This document shows, one piece after another, positions 35,836-46,593 of a stretch of 64,000 nucleotides of DNA. Origin of the DNA: Bolinopsis microptera (Eukaryota > Ctenophora > Tentaculata > Lobata > Bolinopsidae); contig NC_087082.1 of the NCBI RefSeq assembly GCF_026151205.1, forward strand, positions 1,126,001 to 1,190,000. The letters run 5' to 3'. Below the pieces are notes generated by a model. It saw only the letters and a program-made list of their open reading frames with translations, had not been told where the DNA came from and made no database searches. Positions within the stretch are counted from its first letter, which is position 1. Each line of letters opens with the position of its first letter. Made by a program: the position numbers and the translations under genes.

Positions 35836-38800
35836 ATGCTGCTGCCTTTACTTGCTTTTATGTTAACTTGGGTGGACACTGAATCAAACCATTCTACGCC
35901 AAAAAGTAAGTGTCTACAAAGTACTGTGCAATATTTTTTAATAATGTTGACTTAGTTTCTCGATTTTATTGTATATTGTATATCTCCTAAACATTCTCTC
36001 ACGGTCATTGAAAACGCCGATTGAAAATACACAATTGAACCCATTTGTTTAAAAACTGTTAAGTGTAAACTACAGAAACAATAAAAGATTACTCCTCACA
36101 GAGGTCTACAGATCGCCCTGGAACAAAGTGCTGGAAGACTGCCCGGATCCCTCGTGTGCTGTGGTGTTTGATGAATACCTTTCTTACCTTCAAGTTAGAT
36201 TTGTGCCGGAAAGAGGGTTTGACCTAATGATGCGCAGATATGTAAGTGATATTACTTGTACTTAATAGTAAACTTTTAAAGGTTTTTCGATTGTTGACAT
36301 GTCGAAACGGAAAAGGCTCTTTATTTTGCTAACCGCAACATTTTCAAAAGGAATCGTCTCGAAAATGGGTGATTTTTGACACCAAAAATGTCATGAACAC
36401 GCAGTTTCCCCCCGATTTTTAATAATTTATCAGCACACTCTAATCCGTGTCAAGTTAAAATATGTTGGCAGATGTGGCTTTACACAATGGAGATGAAGGA
36501 AGTGGGTAGGATAATAATAAGCGAGCACGAGGGATACTGGGTACAGATCAACGCACAACCAGCTACCTGCGACAACGACATCAAGTTCTCCAGTACAAAC
36601 CTTACCAATACCGAGGTGGACTTCAGATATATCACCATTAGAGTCACAGACAATGGTACTTTTTCCGGAGACCTTATTTGTACTAAGTACTTCCACATTA
36701 AATTATTTGTGCTGACTGGTATAAACGATAAAAATCTAATGACTGGAAGATGACCATGTTTCGTGATGTATTCAGCTAATATATATCGTGGCGCCCGCAA
36801 ATATTCCCGCCAATGAATTGATCTCTATCTTCTACAGGCGTGCATATAACATTTCCCGATAATGGGACCTGGGCAGTGTGTGCAGAATGGCGGATACAGC
36901 GGATAGGGTTCGATAATTTCTGGAAACTAGATGCCAAATATTCCACCATCTCTAATGACACCAACACAGGTAAATCATAAATAGTGCAAGGCCAATACGG
37001 CTACTGCATATCAGTGAAATCATCTTCTTGTATTCTATCAATGATACATTTAAACTACTAGAACTTAAAGCCGACGTAAACGTCTTCAGATTTCTGTGCA
37101 GCAGAGTATAATAACGGAACTGAATCCACCGACACGCCTTACTGCACTGATGAGGGGTTTTGCAAGGGTTATCAGATGGAAAACATGTGTGACAAGATTG
37201 ATAATTCTTCTTACTGTAAGTTCACATGGGAAGACTCAATACTTGCTTCTTACAAATAAATTATTGACTGAGTTTTTTAATATGTATATACTTATTTGAC
37301 CAAAACCCATAATCATGGGTAGAGTGAACCGCTGCCAGTGTCTCTCTTTTCCAAACAAAAGGAAATGGTATTAATTTGAGGAACCGTCCGCAAATGCAAA
37401 TTGATACCGAGAATGAAATGGGTCGCTCGCTTTTCCCACTCAATAAGCTTTATTACAATTCGTAAGCCGTGATCGAATGGAAAAGCGAGCGACCGATTTC
37501 ATTCTCGGTATCAATTTGCATTTGCGGACGGTTCCTCAAATTAATATCATTTCCTTTTGTTTGGAAAAGAGAGACACTGGCAGCGGTTCACTCTACCCAT
37601 GATTATGGGTTTTGGTCAAATATCATCTCTTTTTGATTATAATGTCAGGATAATTTACACAGCAGTCGAAACTTCATTAATAAGGAGGTAATTTCAACGA
37701 TTTCGAAATTTTACCTTTGAAAACATTTCCTTGTGTTTAGGTAGGTATATCTGTCGATAACAGACTGAATATGGCACTTCTTACTCATTCAAGTTGGCAT
37801 TTAATTCATATATAATGCCATTTAAATATCGTGGAAAGCAGAATATATTCGAAATCACGAATGAGCAAAATTCTCACCTTTCGCACGTGCAAACTTTGAG
37901 CGGACGTTGCGTGCGCATACAATATTGAATCATCGTAAATTTTTGTATAGTGGTATTTAATATATAGTTTGATAAGCATGCAAAGTTTCAGAAGATTTCA
38001 AAAAGAACTTGGATCACAACGGGACTCCAAAGTTGATAAAAATCGTGAAAATAACAATTTTCAGTGATATAAGCTATTTTAAATCAATTTGGGCGTGTCC
38101 CCACGTGTGCAAATTTTCGATTTTCAACTTTAAAACTAGCCTATAACACAATTTAGACCTTTAAGAAGCAAAATTGAGCTCCACAACCCAAGGGATGGTC
38201 CAACACCAGAGAATACTAATTCACAACTTTTGTGTTTTTATAAAATTATTCTTCAAAAAAGCACTAACTTCAATAGCAAATATCTTTATGAAGGAGTAAG
38301 GTAGGAAACTTTTCCGGTAGATTTTCAGAATGCTTGAACAATTATCTAAGATGAAAATGTCCTCAGATTTTGAATAAAATTACTTCTTAATGGTTTAAAA
38401 TCGATTTGAAAAGTTGTTATTTTGTCAAAAATCAAGTTTTAAAAACACTTAAATTGATGACGTCATCAAGTGATGATGATGACGATAAATTATTTTTCGA
38501 TATAATGTAAACTAAAGTATAAACGATTATCTTTAAAACCTGTGGTTCTAAATGACTGTATCTTTTATACTTTTGAATCTACGGACACTTAAACGTAGGC
38601 TACAATTGACTGCCAAAGCGTCTATACATACATATATATATACTAGTGTAACCCGGCCTACGGCCGGGATTTCACTGCCGCAGTTAAAAAGGGTAGGAGT
38701 AATTACCCGCTGAGTCAAAACCCGCATTAGGTGACCCAATAGTTTCTTAAACAATAATCTCATAATCAGTTATTTCTTGTGGATAATTAAGTCATTATTA

Positions 38801-40819
38801 GCCATGAGGCACCACACTCCATGATCATAAGGTCTGAACACCGAGTATTACACCTCATCACTCCCGTCTTGAACCGCTTTCTATTTTATTTAAATCGTTA
38901 TAGAAATTAACCCTTGTTAACTCCGCACCACACCCGCATATTATATTTGAAAACACGCATAACATTGTCGTATGAACTCTCTCTCTCTCTCTCTCTGCAG
39001 TCCAAACAGACCCCAAACACTAACAGTCCCCCCTCCCCTAATAAGCTTAAGGTATAACATTACAGCGAATCTTCCAGGGCTAATCCAATTATGACGCTAC
39101 TTAAATGCAGCTATAACATATTACACAGTAATGAGAGAGAGAGAGCAAGCCCCGTAACTCTTGCCGTTCTGCTCACGCAATTTTATGTAACATTTGTGGT
39201 ACAAAACCATCAATTAAACCACTTACCATCGGCCGATTTTAAAAAAAATTTCCTATGGGCTTCATCAGAGTTTTGTCGACACTATACCGAAAAAATCAGT
39301 CCCGTAACTCTTACCGTTTTTTTTGTATAACCGACCGGAAATTACACACGGACAGACAGACAGACAGACAGACAGACACACACACACACACACACATTCT
39401 GGTGTTATTAAGGTGATCCTTCACGACAATCTGTTGTAAAACAGGGGTTCCAGAAAACCCACTTCCCGATACTCCTGAAACATGAAATTTTTTTTACAGT
39501 CGACTTGGACAAGGTCTAGACGCCCTGCAAAGTTTCAGATCTCTAACTCAATTTTAACATGGTTTTTAAGGCACCTGAATATGGCGATTTTGGGTTTTTT
39601 ACCTAATTTCGTATAACATGCTGGCGCGTATTTTGCGCAAATTTCTTAAAAACCTCCACATAACTATTTCTTATTCCTGTCATCTTTAACATTGAATTAG
39701 AATGTTTTGAACTTAAATATACCTGCTGAACTACTTTCGATGAAGTCTTAATGCCTGGAAAACAATAAAGGGGATATAATAGTATAGGGGGTAAATAGTG
39801 TTGTGAATATAAGGGCAACGGTTATGCTTGCCAGCATTGTGATAGTGCATCCACTCTGGGTGAAAAATTCCATTGGAGGTTTAATCCTAACAAGAAATAA
39901 GTTCAGCACGAGCGGGTACGAGCAGCACAGCAGCAACATGTGCAGACATCACTACTGGCCTCTGAACAAGTGCGGGGTGGTTAACACTTCAAATTCCTCA
40001 GGCAAGAGCAGCAATATAGAGCACACGGTCTCGTGTAACAGCACGACTCATTGCATAGCTCCTAATTGGGTTTGTAATGGATACGAGGACTGTTCCAACG
40101 GCGAGGATGAACTGGACTGTCCTTCAGCAGAGGAGAAAAGATGTAAAGGACAACTATTGGACGGTGGGTAGACTAAAATCTTAGTTTTAGTATTAGCTTA
40201 ATTTCTAGCCTTTTTTAGTTACAGTTCGTTTATTTACAGTTCGTTTATTTTCCTCTCCAGTCTCCTGTACATTATTATTATTATAAAACAGGATCTTACC
40301 GACAAAAATGATTAAGATTCTTAAAAATACCTTAATGCGGTAAACTGTACCCTTGAAAAAGATTTTCCCAACATCTGTTGCATGCAGCTATATCTCTAAT
40401 TTCGTTCAATTCATGCAAGTTGTCCATTTGCAAATTTCTATTACTTAAATCACTTCTTAAAACCGATAACAAGTTTATTCTAGGTCTCCCCAATCTACCA
40501 ATGAATAAATTATCTGATTCAATTGCAAAAGAGAGAGCCGTTTGGGCTGGGGTGTTCTCCATACTCCTGAGAATGTGTCCAAACATCTTCCACCGCTGGT
40601 GTTCAATACGCTTGGATAACTTTTCAACTTTGCACCGTTCATATAATGCTTTGTTGCTTATCCTGTACATATTATAACGAAATATTTGTTACAATTTACA
40701 ATAATTATGAATTATTTTCAGATGGCACCTGCTGGATCCCTCAAAGTTCAGCGAAGAAGAGACTGGTTAACGGAGGCTTCATAGCTATTATTAGTTTCAT
40801 CTGTTTGAGGACTATATAA
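35836..40819 (+). CDS. Secreted or membrane protein with an LDL-receptor class A module
   Basis: Exons 35836-35905, 36102-36241, 36472-36655, 36838-36969 and 37090-37215 are in phase. They encode a signal peptide (MLLPLLAFMLTW), then an unrecognised extracellular region with CNNDI/CPDPSC cysteines, IRVTDNGVHITFPDNGTWAV and several N-glycosylation sites. After a 2.6-kb repeat-filled intron comes an LDLa exon ending at 40163 (CNSTTHCIAPNWVCNGYEDC then SNGEDELDC, with the Asp/Glu calcium cluster). A last exon at about 40722-40819 ends in a hydrophobic tail (GGFIAIISFICLRTI). The LDLa exon start is uncertain: TAG|TG at about 39841 keeps phase, but a missing exon is possible. The tail could anchor the protein, though no charged cytoplasmic segment follows. 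The last intron holds a LINE fragment on the other strand. Confidence 0.62.
37294..37622. mobile_element. Near-perfect 145-bp inverted repeat
   Basis: The left arm (about 37294-37438) begins ATTTGACCAAAACCCATAAT and the right arm (about 37479-37622) is its near-exact reverse complement, with a roughly 40-bp spacer (CTCAATAAGCTTTATTACAA). Only a few mismatches or indels were seen. It lies in an intron of the LDLa gene and would fold into a long hairpin if transcribed. It may be a foldback MITE or a recent inverted duplication. Confidence 0.85.
38640..39410 (+). mobile_element. Dispersed repeat, long copy
   Basis: It starts at CTAGTGTAACCCGGCCTACG and ends in (GACA)n(CA)n near 39350-39395. The same order of blocks occurs inverted at 10.2-10.65 kb, but with a central deletion there. 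A microsatellite at one end and no coding capacity fit a non-autonomous element. The class is not determined. Confidence 0.6.
40332..40670 (-). pseudogene. 5'-truncated LINE, C-terminal ORF fragment
   Basis: 112 codons match the C-terminus of the full LINE at 54.1-57.1 kb: LYERCKVEKLSKRI versus LYKRCEVVPLSERV, RWKMFGHILRSMENTPAQTA versus RWRMLGHVLRSDNNSPAQLA, and GRLGRPRINLL versus GRVGRHQSNLL. The divergence points to a related but distinct family. It is a 5'-truncated insertion in the last intron of the LDLa gene, on the opposite strand. Confidence 0.85.
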
Positions 40820-41007
40820 AAATGAAAATCGAATATTTTCAAGAACAAACATCATTTTTGATATCATATTTTATAAAATAATTTTTAAAACACTTGAATC
40901 TTAAACCCATACAACTGTTTAAATTAGAAACAAATTAAATTTAATCGTGAAAACAATTTATGTGAAACTTCTTCAAGCAAATTATGCTAAGGAGTTAACA
41001 GAAGCTT

Positions 41008-41187
41008 AGGGGTCGTTCACATATTACGCAATCAGAGGGGGGTTTCCAAATGCTTACGGTTGATAACGGGGGGGTGGGGGGGGGGGGGGGGGGGGGTTTG
41101 GTCGTTGATGACGTAATCAAAATTTTCGTTTTTTAAACCAATTTTCGTTTAGTAAGCGCTTTGCGATTACTTCATGGGTCTTGATTA

Positions 41188-41219
<32 letters not shown>

Positions 41220-41263
41220 AAAAATTGCTAAAATATTGATTAGGTAATATGTGAACGACCCCT
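41008..41263. mobile_element. Harbinger-like MITE with 3-bp TTA duplication
   Basis: Terminal inverted repeats GGGGTCGTTCACATATTAC and its complement GTAATATGTGAACGACCCC are flanked on both sides by TTA in direct orientation, the typical 3-bp target-site duplication of PIF/Harbinger elements. Inside are two long G tracts (about 41062-41095 and 41190-41218) and no open frame. Confidence 0.75.
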
Positions 41264-41482
41264 TATGAACAAAAAAAATCAAAAATTACTGTTCTTGTTG
41301 TGAAAATAACGGACATATTCAATAGATTAATGCGAAATACAAAATCCTATATGTCTTCATCATAGTCTTCTTTCTGTTGGATCTGTCTGTCGCTTTCTGT
41401 CTTCCGATTGTAATCCGCAGCCTCATGAGAGTTCGAGATTCTTAGTCATTTTCAAACCATTAGTGTTATTACTGGCTATGTT

Positions 41483-41802
41483 ATGACTGACATCGAAACA
41501 AGGATGAAGGAAATGAGGTAAATTTCCCAGGTTCTTATAACTCCTTTATCAGCAATAACAACATTTTTTGCAAAAAAATTCCTGATGTACGTAACTTTTT
41601 TTCTCATTTCAGCAAATTTTCACCAGAGTTCAGACTGCGATTTATTTATTGTTTCTTGCAAGACTTATCTGCTTTTCGTACGGATTTTGATTTAACGGAA
41701 CTGCGAACGAGACTGTATACGCTGCACATACACGACAGAATCAAACATTCAGTCTTCAACAGCTTTCCAAAAGAAAGTTATGAACTGGGAATCGTCCAAT
41801 GA
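41483..41802 (+). CDS. Small unrecognised protein, 74 aa, two exons
   Basis: Exons 41483-41517 and 41613-41802 join in phase 2 across GTAAAT...TTTCAG and end in TGA. The product (MTDIETRMKEM, KFSPEFRLRFIYCFLQDL, ELRTRLYTLHIHDRI, NSFPKESYELG) is mostly helical with no signal peptide. A strong acceptor with a long polypyrimidine tract lies near 41418-41420, upstream of the start, giving a short 5' UTR with an upstream mini-ORF (MRVRDS). The family is unknown. It converges on the G-patch-like gene, whose stop is about 240 bp away. Confidence 0.5.
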
Positions 41803-42040
41803 AATACGATCAGCTTTTGTCTTCATTCCGTATCCAGGCGTCTCCAAGATAATCGCAAAATTTCCAAAAATCGGCTAAAATTGCGAGAGGCAATTTGCTT
41901 TTATCACCGAAATGACGCCGCGCGTTACATAAAAGCGTTTCCAAAAATGAAGAATCGTGCAGGGTAAGTTGTCCACAGTACAGTTCGTCGTGCTAAGCAT
42001 TCTTGTGTCAAGGCCCAAAATATTTTATCCCGGTTTCTAT

Positions 42041-42739
42041 TCATTCAAATACACTGAGATTGTTTCTTAGAACCTTTTTCTGCTTTATCTTCATCATAAT
42101 TTTCGGATTTACCGAACCCCGATTAACCTCAGGAGCACCCGATTGCTCAGTCACATCATTCCATAAACATTGGGTTGTGAATTCACCGCGCTTTGGACTT
42201 TTTGAATGATCCTCTATCGTCTGTTCCACAACATTAGGTGAAGGAATTTTCTCGGGTCTCGAACTTTCTCCTGGCTTAGATTTCGCTGAAATAATCTGCT
42301 TCACTTTAGTTTCCCCGCTTGAAAGTGATTTAGATTTGGAGTTGGGCATTTTCGTTGTCAAGTTAGCCATTTTCCCCATCATGTCTTCAAACTGAAAATA
42401 AAATAAGCTTAAATATCACAGTCAAATCTGAAGGAATGGTTTTCAATTAATAACATTCGAAAGATGTCGCTGTAACGTATGTCAATTGTCAGTGGACTGA
42501 TATAAAATTATCATTGCCAGGATTGTACCGTTCAGCTAAAAATACCTCAAAATCAAGCTTTCTATTCTCCTCCTTGACAAAACCAAAACCAGATCTTTTT
42601 TCACTGTTGGAACTTCTATTAAGATCAGTAAAGACGGGTGGTAACGGGTGTGAAGCAGCTGTCCAACCCATCTTTACCATGAGACTGTATCCCACTCCAT
42701 AGTTCTCACACAGCTCCTGGTGGAAAGGTTTATCAGCTG
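42041..42739 (-). CDS. G-patch-like domain protein, last two exons
   Basis: Exon 42546-42739 enters in phase 1 and joins 42041-42391 in phase 0, ending in TGA. The first exon encodes NYGVGYSLMVKMGWTAAS followed by a Ser/Asn stretch and RSGFGFVKEE. The G-Y-x-L-x-x-K-M-G-W core is that of a G-patch, a motif that binds DEAH-box helicases in RNA processing, but the second glycine-rich half is poorly preserved. The rest is Lys/Ser-rich, low in complexity and ends KIMMKIKQKKVLRNNLSVFE. The acceptor CACTCGTAG|CAGCTG implies at least one upstream coding exon, not found. Which G-patch family this is cannot be said. Confidence 0.55.
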
Positions 42740-43590
42740 CTACGAGTGGGGAGGAAGTGAAATGTTAAATAATTGGAATCTCAACAAACTTGCCAAAAAA
42801 GCAATGCAAATAGTTGATTGTTTGCGTCTAAAAGATAATAACGAGTTGCACGCGTTTCCCAAATGCAGCGTAGTGGTGAAATACCAAAATAATTTCACAC
42901 CGTACATACCTCATCTGTTAGGAATTTGTCTGTCATCTAAATATACAACCATCACAGAGTTTAAACTTTAGCCAGGTTAGGTCCAGCTCAAAGTGTTACA
43001 TTTACCTGACTGCAATGCAAATTATACACAAACAATTTAAATAAACTATCGTTAAAATTTCATGGCAACAATTTTAAACTATATAACTTATCCACTCTAA
43101 TATATCGATCTCTGCATCATTTAATTTTGCAGAATTGGTGCTTTATCTATGATACATAGATAATTTTAATACAATTAAGACACAATTTAATATGCAATAA
43201 GTTATTATTTACATCTGATGAATATGATTATACAATGAGTAATGACATATAATATTATTTACAGATTTATGTATCAAAATATTGAGTCACACATTAAACC
43301 ATGCGAAACTTCTGTATAAAATTCTGAATTATATTCGCTCTGCAAAATAAATTGATTATAACACCGTATGCAAGTAAAATTGTTTTGCTCTTCTGTTCCC
43401 GTTAAAGTAAGATTCAACGCTACAGTATAACATTTAAGCAATCAGAGCCATGACATGGACATTCATCAGGGTGGAACTTTCTAGCACCTATCTGAAATCT
43501 GCACATTATAATATATTACATAATATATATTTACACGCGGGTGGCAAGCAATTGAAACTTACAAATGCACACATGTTAATTTAAAGCATA
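42740..43590. other. Region between the G-patch-like exon and NME7
   Basis: AT-rich, with no strongly supported gene. One weak minus-strand candidate exon at about 43430-43488 follows the acceptor GATTTCAG|ATAGGTG and encodes RKFHPDECPCHGSDCLNVIL before a stop. Nothing links it to a neighbour. The missing 5' part of the G-patch-like gene may lie here. Confidence 0.4.
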
Positions 43591-43731
43591 TTATCTTGGA
43601 GCGACATGAGTGTTTAAAAACTTGTTCATTGCACTGCAAGGATCACAACATCTTGTAGTTAACAGAACATCTAGTATTGCCGAACGAATGTTTTCTGGCG
43701 GAGATTCTGGTTCGTTGTTACTATCTCCCAT
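43591..43731 (-). CDS. 46-codon ORF starting 7 nt after the NME7 stop
   Basis: The ATG at 43731 follows the NME7 TGA by 7 nt, in a different frame. The peptide MGDSNNEPESPPENIRSAIL then DVLLTTRCCDPCSAMNKFLN has an acidic start and three clustered cysteines. It may be a dicistronic partner, an alternative NME7 product or a chance frame in the 3' UTR. The frame is open further upstream into the NME7 CDS, which weakens the case. Confidence 0.25.
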   Translation of the reverse strand: MGDSNNEPESPPENIRSAILDVLLTTRCCDPCSAMNKFLNTHVAPR

Positions 43732-43738
43732 TTGCCTC

Positions 43739-45831
43739 TCATTGGCTGAGAATCCTGAAGAAGTATTCAATCTCCAGTCCCACATCTTCGGGTAGGTCTG
43801 TGCAGTGAATGCTGTTAAAGATCTTGTCTTGCCCAAACTTAGCTCGCACTGTTTGGGGTCGGAGATGTTTGGCTATTTCTGGGTCTGCTGGTCCCACAAA
43901 ATTTCGGAATTCTTTGTGCTCACCAACAATCTGAAGTACATATTATTTAGTAAAAAAGTTCAGTCCAAAGAAAAAACTCGATTGTAAAATGTCTGTAACA
44001 AGATAAAATAATAAACACAAATCACCAAGAAAAACAAACACATGGTTCAGGTAAGAAATAACAATTAATACTGTTACCTCAATAGCAAGACAAGGTCCAC
44101 TGCACAGCTCAGTAACCATCTGACTATACTCAGTAACCACTCCCTTGTAGATTTCAAGGAACTCCTCAGCATTAGCTCGGTCTAAATTAAACATCTCTAG
44201 GGAGCTGATAGCGAACCCGTTATCGGTTATCTGAAATAGGGGTCCGAAATTAGGGTTAAAGATTATTATAAATTTAAAGCAGAGAGATATTGCTTAAACA
44301 TGTATTTGTGGAGTAATAATAACATACATTATATCATAAGAAGTGTTCTGCCCCATTGGATTTGATTTCGATATTTCAACAGCAAGCTCGGCAATCATTC
44401 CTTAGCTTTATGGTACATAATATTACTATAAAATATACGAACCATGCTGATAATTTTTCCAATGTTTCCATTTTCAATAGCATGAGGTTTGACTAAACAC
44501 AGAGTGGTGCCCTTGAGGCTGGCTGTTCCGGAAATACTCCGTCCAGCTCCAAAGAAGAAGTCTATCTCTCGAGCAGCCGCTCCAGGGTTCTCAGACCCGT
44601 GGCACGCGTTAGCTGTACCGTTAGAGCCGTACAATGCACGTAGACTCTGGGGCACCTTACTGAGGATTATACGAGTTGTTTAGTTGAATTTCGAAGTGAA
44701 TGTTATCCTTTTACATCGATTTAGGTATCAAAATTGTTAAAGAGAGAAACTGAGGAAAAAATGGAAATAAGGTACCCACCTCCTAGCGTCAGAAGCGTTG
44801 CTAGGTCCGATAATCTGGTTCCATCTGGCTATAACATTATCACCCATCAACTCAAGAGCTATTATGGGCCCCGATACTATAAACTCTATCAGTTCATCAA
44901 AGAAGTGCTTCCCTGCGTGATCAGCGTAGAATGCAGCCGCGTCTACTTTACTCATACTCACCATCTTAGCGTTACAAAACTTTATACCTGTGTTTTAATT
45001 ACTTATTTTAATTAATTAATTAGGAATCGTTAATATCTCACAACTTAATTTAGGCGTTCTAAACAAACAGTAACGTTCTAAACATCAAGAGCTTTCAAAA
45101 TCATTATTTCGCTACATCTCTAAAACAGGAGCGAGGCTGATGCCTTTGTAACAGTATAATTAACTGATTATTTAACTAATCAATTAATTAACTAACCTTC
45201 TTTGCAGACCCGCTCCAATATGGGGCCCACTTTACCAACAGCATCAGGTTTAATAATAGCCAGGGTCTTCTCGTTTCTTGTTGCCAGAGTGTTACTTGTA
45301 AAGTTATCACCATACCCTGTCAGCGTTAACTGACGGGAGTTAACGTTAACTACAGAACCTATGTAGAGCTTGTCTTCTGTGATGTTGGGAACAGCACTTC
45401 TCTTGAGGAACAACCTCCTGGAGATGAGGTGTTGCTATATTTATTAGTGTTTATATTATAATAATGTAATATTGCTATATTTATTAGTGTTTATTTTATT
45501 ATAATGTAATATTGCTATATTTATTAGTGGTTTTTCTGTCAGGACAGGTGGTATTTTATGCTATTTCCAGTAAAGAACGGTTCAATTTCGTTTGGATGTC
45601 ACATCTTACCAGGGAATCTTGGTTTATAAGACGAACTTTTGATGTATGTATATTGTATTAAATGTATTAAATATTAACAGGTTTTAAACTAACAAACCTG
45701 TTTTTAACATCGAACATTTCTACGGTGTTATCGACTGGATAAAACATGACCTGATACCTCCTGACTAGTTCAGCATTCTGGTCATACCATTCCGCTTGGA
45801 AGACGAGACGAGAGTCTGTGAATGTGCCCAT
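43739..45831 (-). CDS. NME7: Nucleoside diphosphate kinase homolog NME7, 374 aa, 6 exons
   Basis: Exons in order: 45698-45831, 45197-45417, 44780-44987, 44443-44659, 44078-44230, 43739-43930. Phases agree and the total is 1125 bp, 374 aa (human NME7 is 376). The N-terminal DM10 domain shows FQAEWYDQNAELVRRYQVMF, followed by two NDK domains. NDK-A: TLAIIKPDAVGK, GPIIALELMG, NACHGSENPGAAAREI. NDK-B: TLCLVKPHAIENGNIGKI, MFNLDRANAEEF, GPCLAIE, NSIHCTDLPED. The catalytic histidine is present in both. NME7 is a gamma-tubulin ring complex component and a ciliary axonemal protein. The donor after exon 4 (ATG|GTTCGT) is a weak consensus but is required by phase. A splice acceptor (CTTTTAG) lies 6 nt before the ATG. 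It is downstream of IQCH on the same strand. Confidence 0.95.
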
Positions 45832-46593
45832 ACTTCGCTAAAAGAATGTTGAGAATGTAGCAAAATCAATATTTTCTTAGAGTGAAACAGGTGAAAACGA
45901 ATTTTAACTTAGCTGATTTTAGTGGCATTCATAAAGCGATTACTGATTGATGCCTAAGCTAAGACAAAAATAGTTAATCAAATTAGCACCTTGGCCTTGA
46001 TTAAATAAAACTATACAGAATTCATTAGAGATAACTAATTGCAATACACATCATCGTATCATTATCATTTCACATTATCATACTCTTTTTATATCTAATC
46101 TAAAGAGAATTTAAATGACTAATCACATGATCTACAATCTGAATTTTAAAATTTATCATAGATTATACACAACTTTATACAATATATTATTATTATTATA
46201 GAAAACGTGTTTATTTACATCTGAATCTGATCCCAAAACCAATAAACCCAAAACATGTTCCCCTCTGAAGATTCAAAAATAAAACTTTAAAATCATGCTG
46301 TGAGTGTGAAAAAATAATTGCTGTTAGAAAAGATATGATAACTTGTATATTTACAAAAATGTGAACTATTTAAACTATTTTCTTACCATTGCCATGTTTT
46401 ATACAGAGCTTAAAAACCACCAATAAATTACCATCTAATATAACCCAGTGCAACCGCTATGCCTTAAAAACCAAACTTTCTTCAAATACCACAGATTTTG
46501 AGTTTTGATGATTAAATATCACTATATTAAAAATTTACTGAGGGCACTCAGTATTTATAACCACTAGCACTAAGAAAGTAACATCAGTCAACT
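45832..46593. other. Spacer between NME7 and IQCH
   Basis: About 760 bp of AT-rich sequence with no gene. It must hold the 3' UTR of IQCH and the 5' region of NME7. The only notable feature is the polypyrimidine tract and AG just 5' of the NME7 start. Confidence 0.5.

Noticed and set aside
40378-40677. 99-codon plus ORF
   Set aside because: Antisense of the truncated LINE C-terminus.
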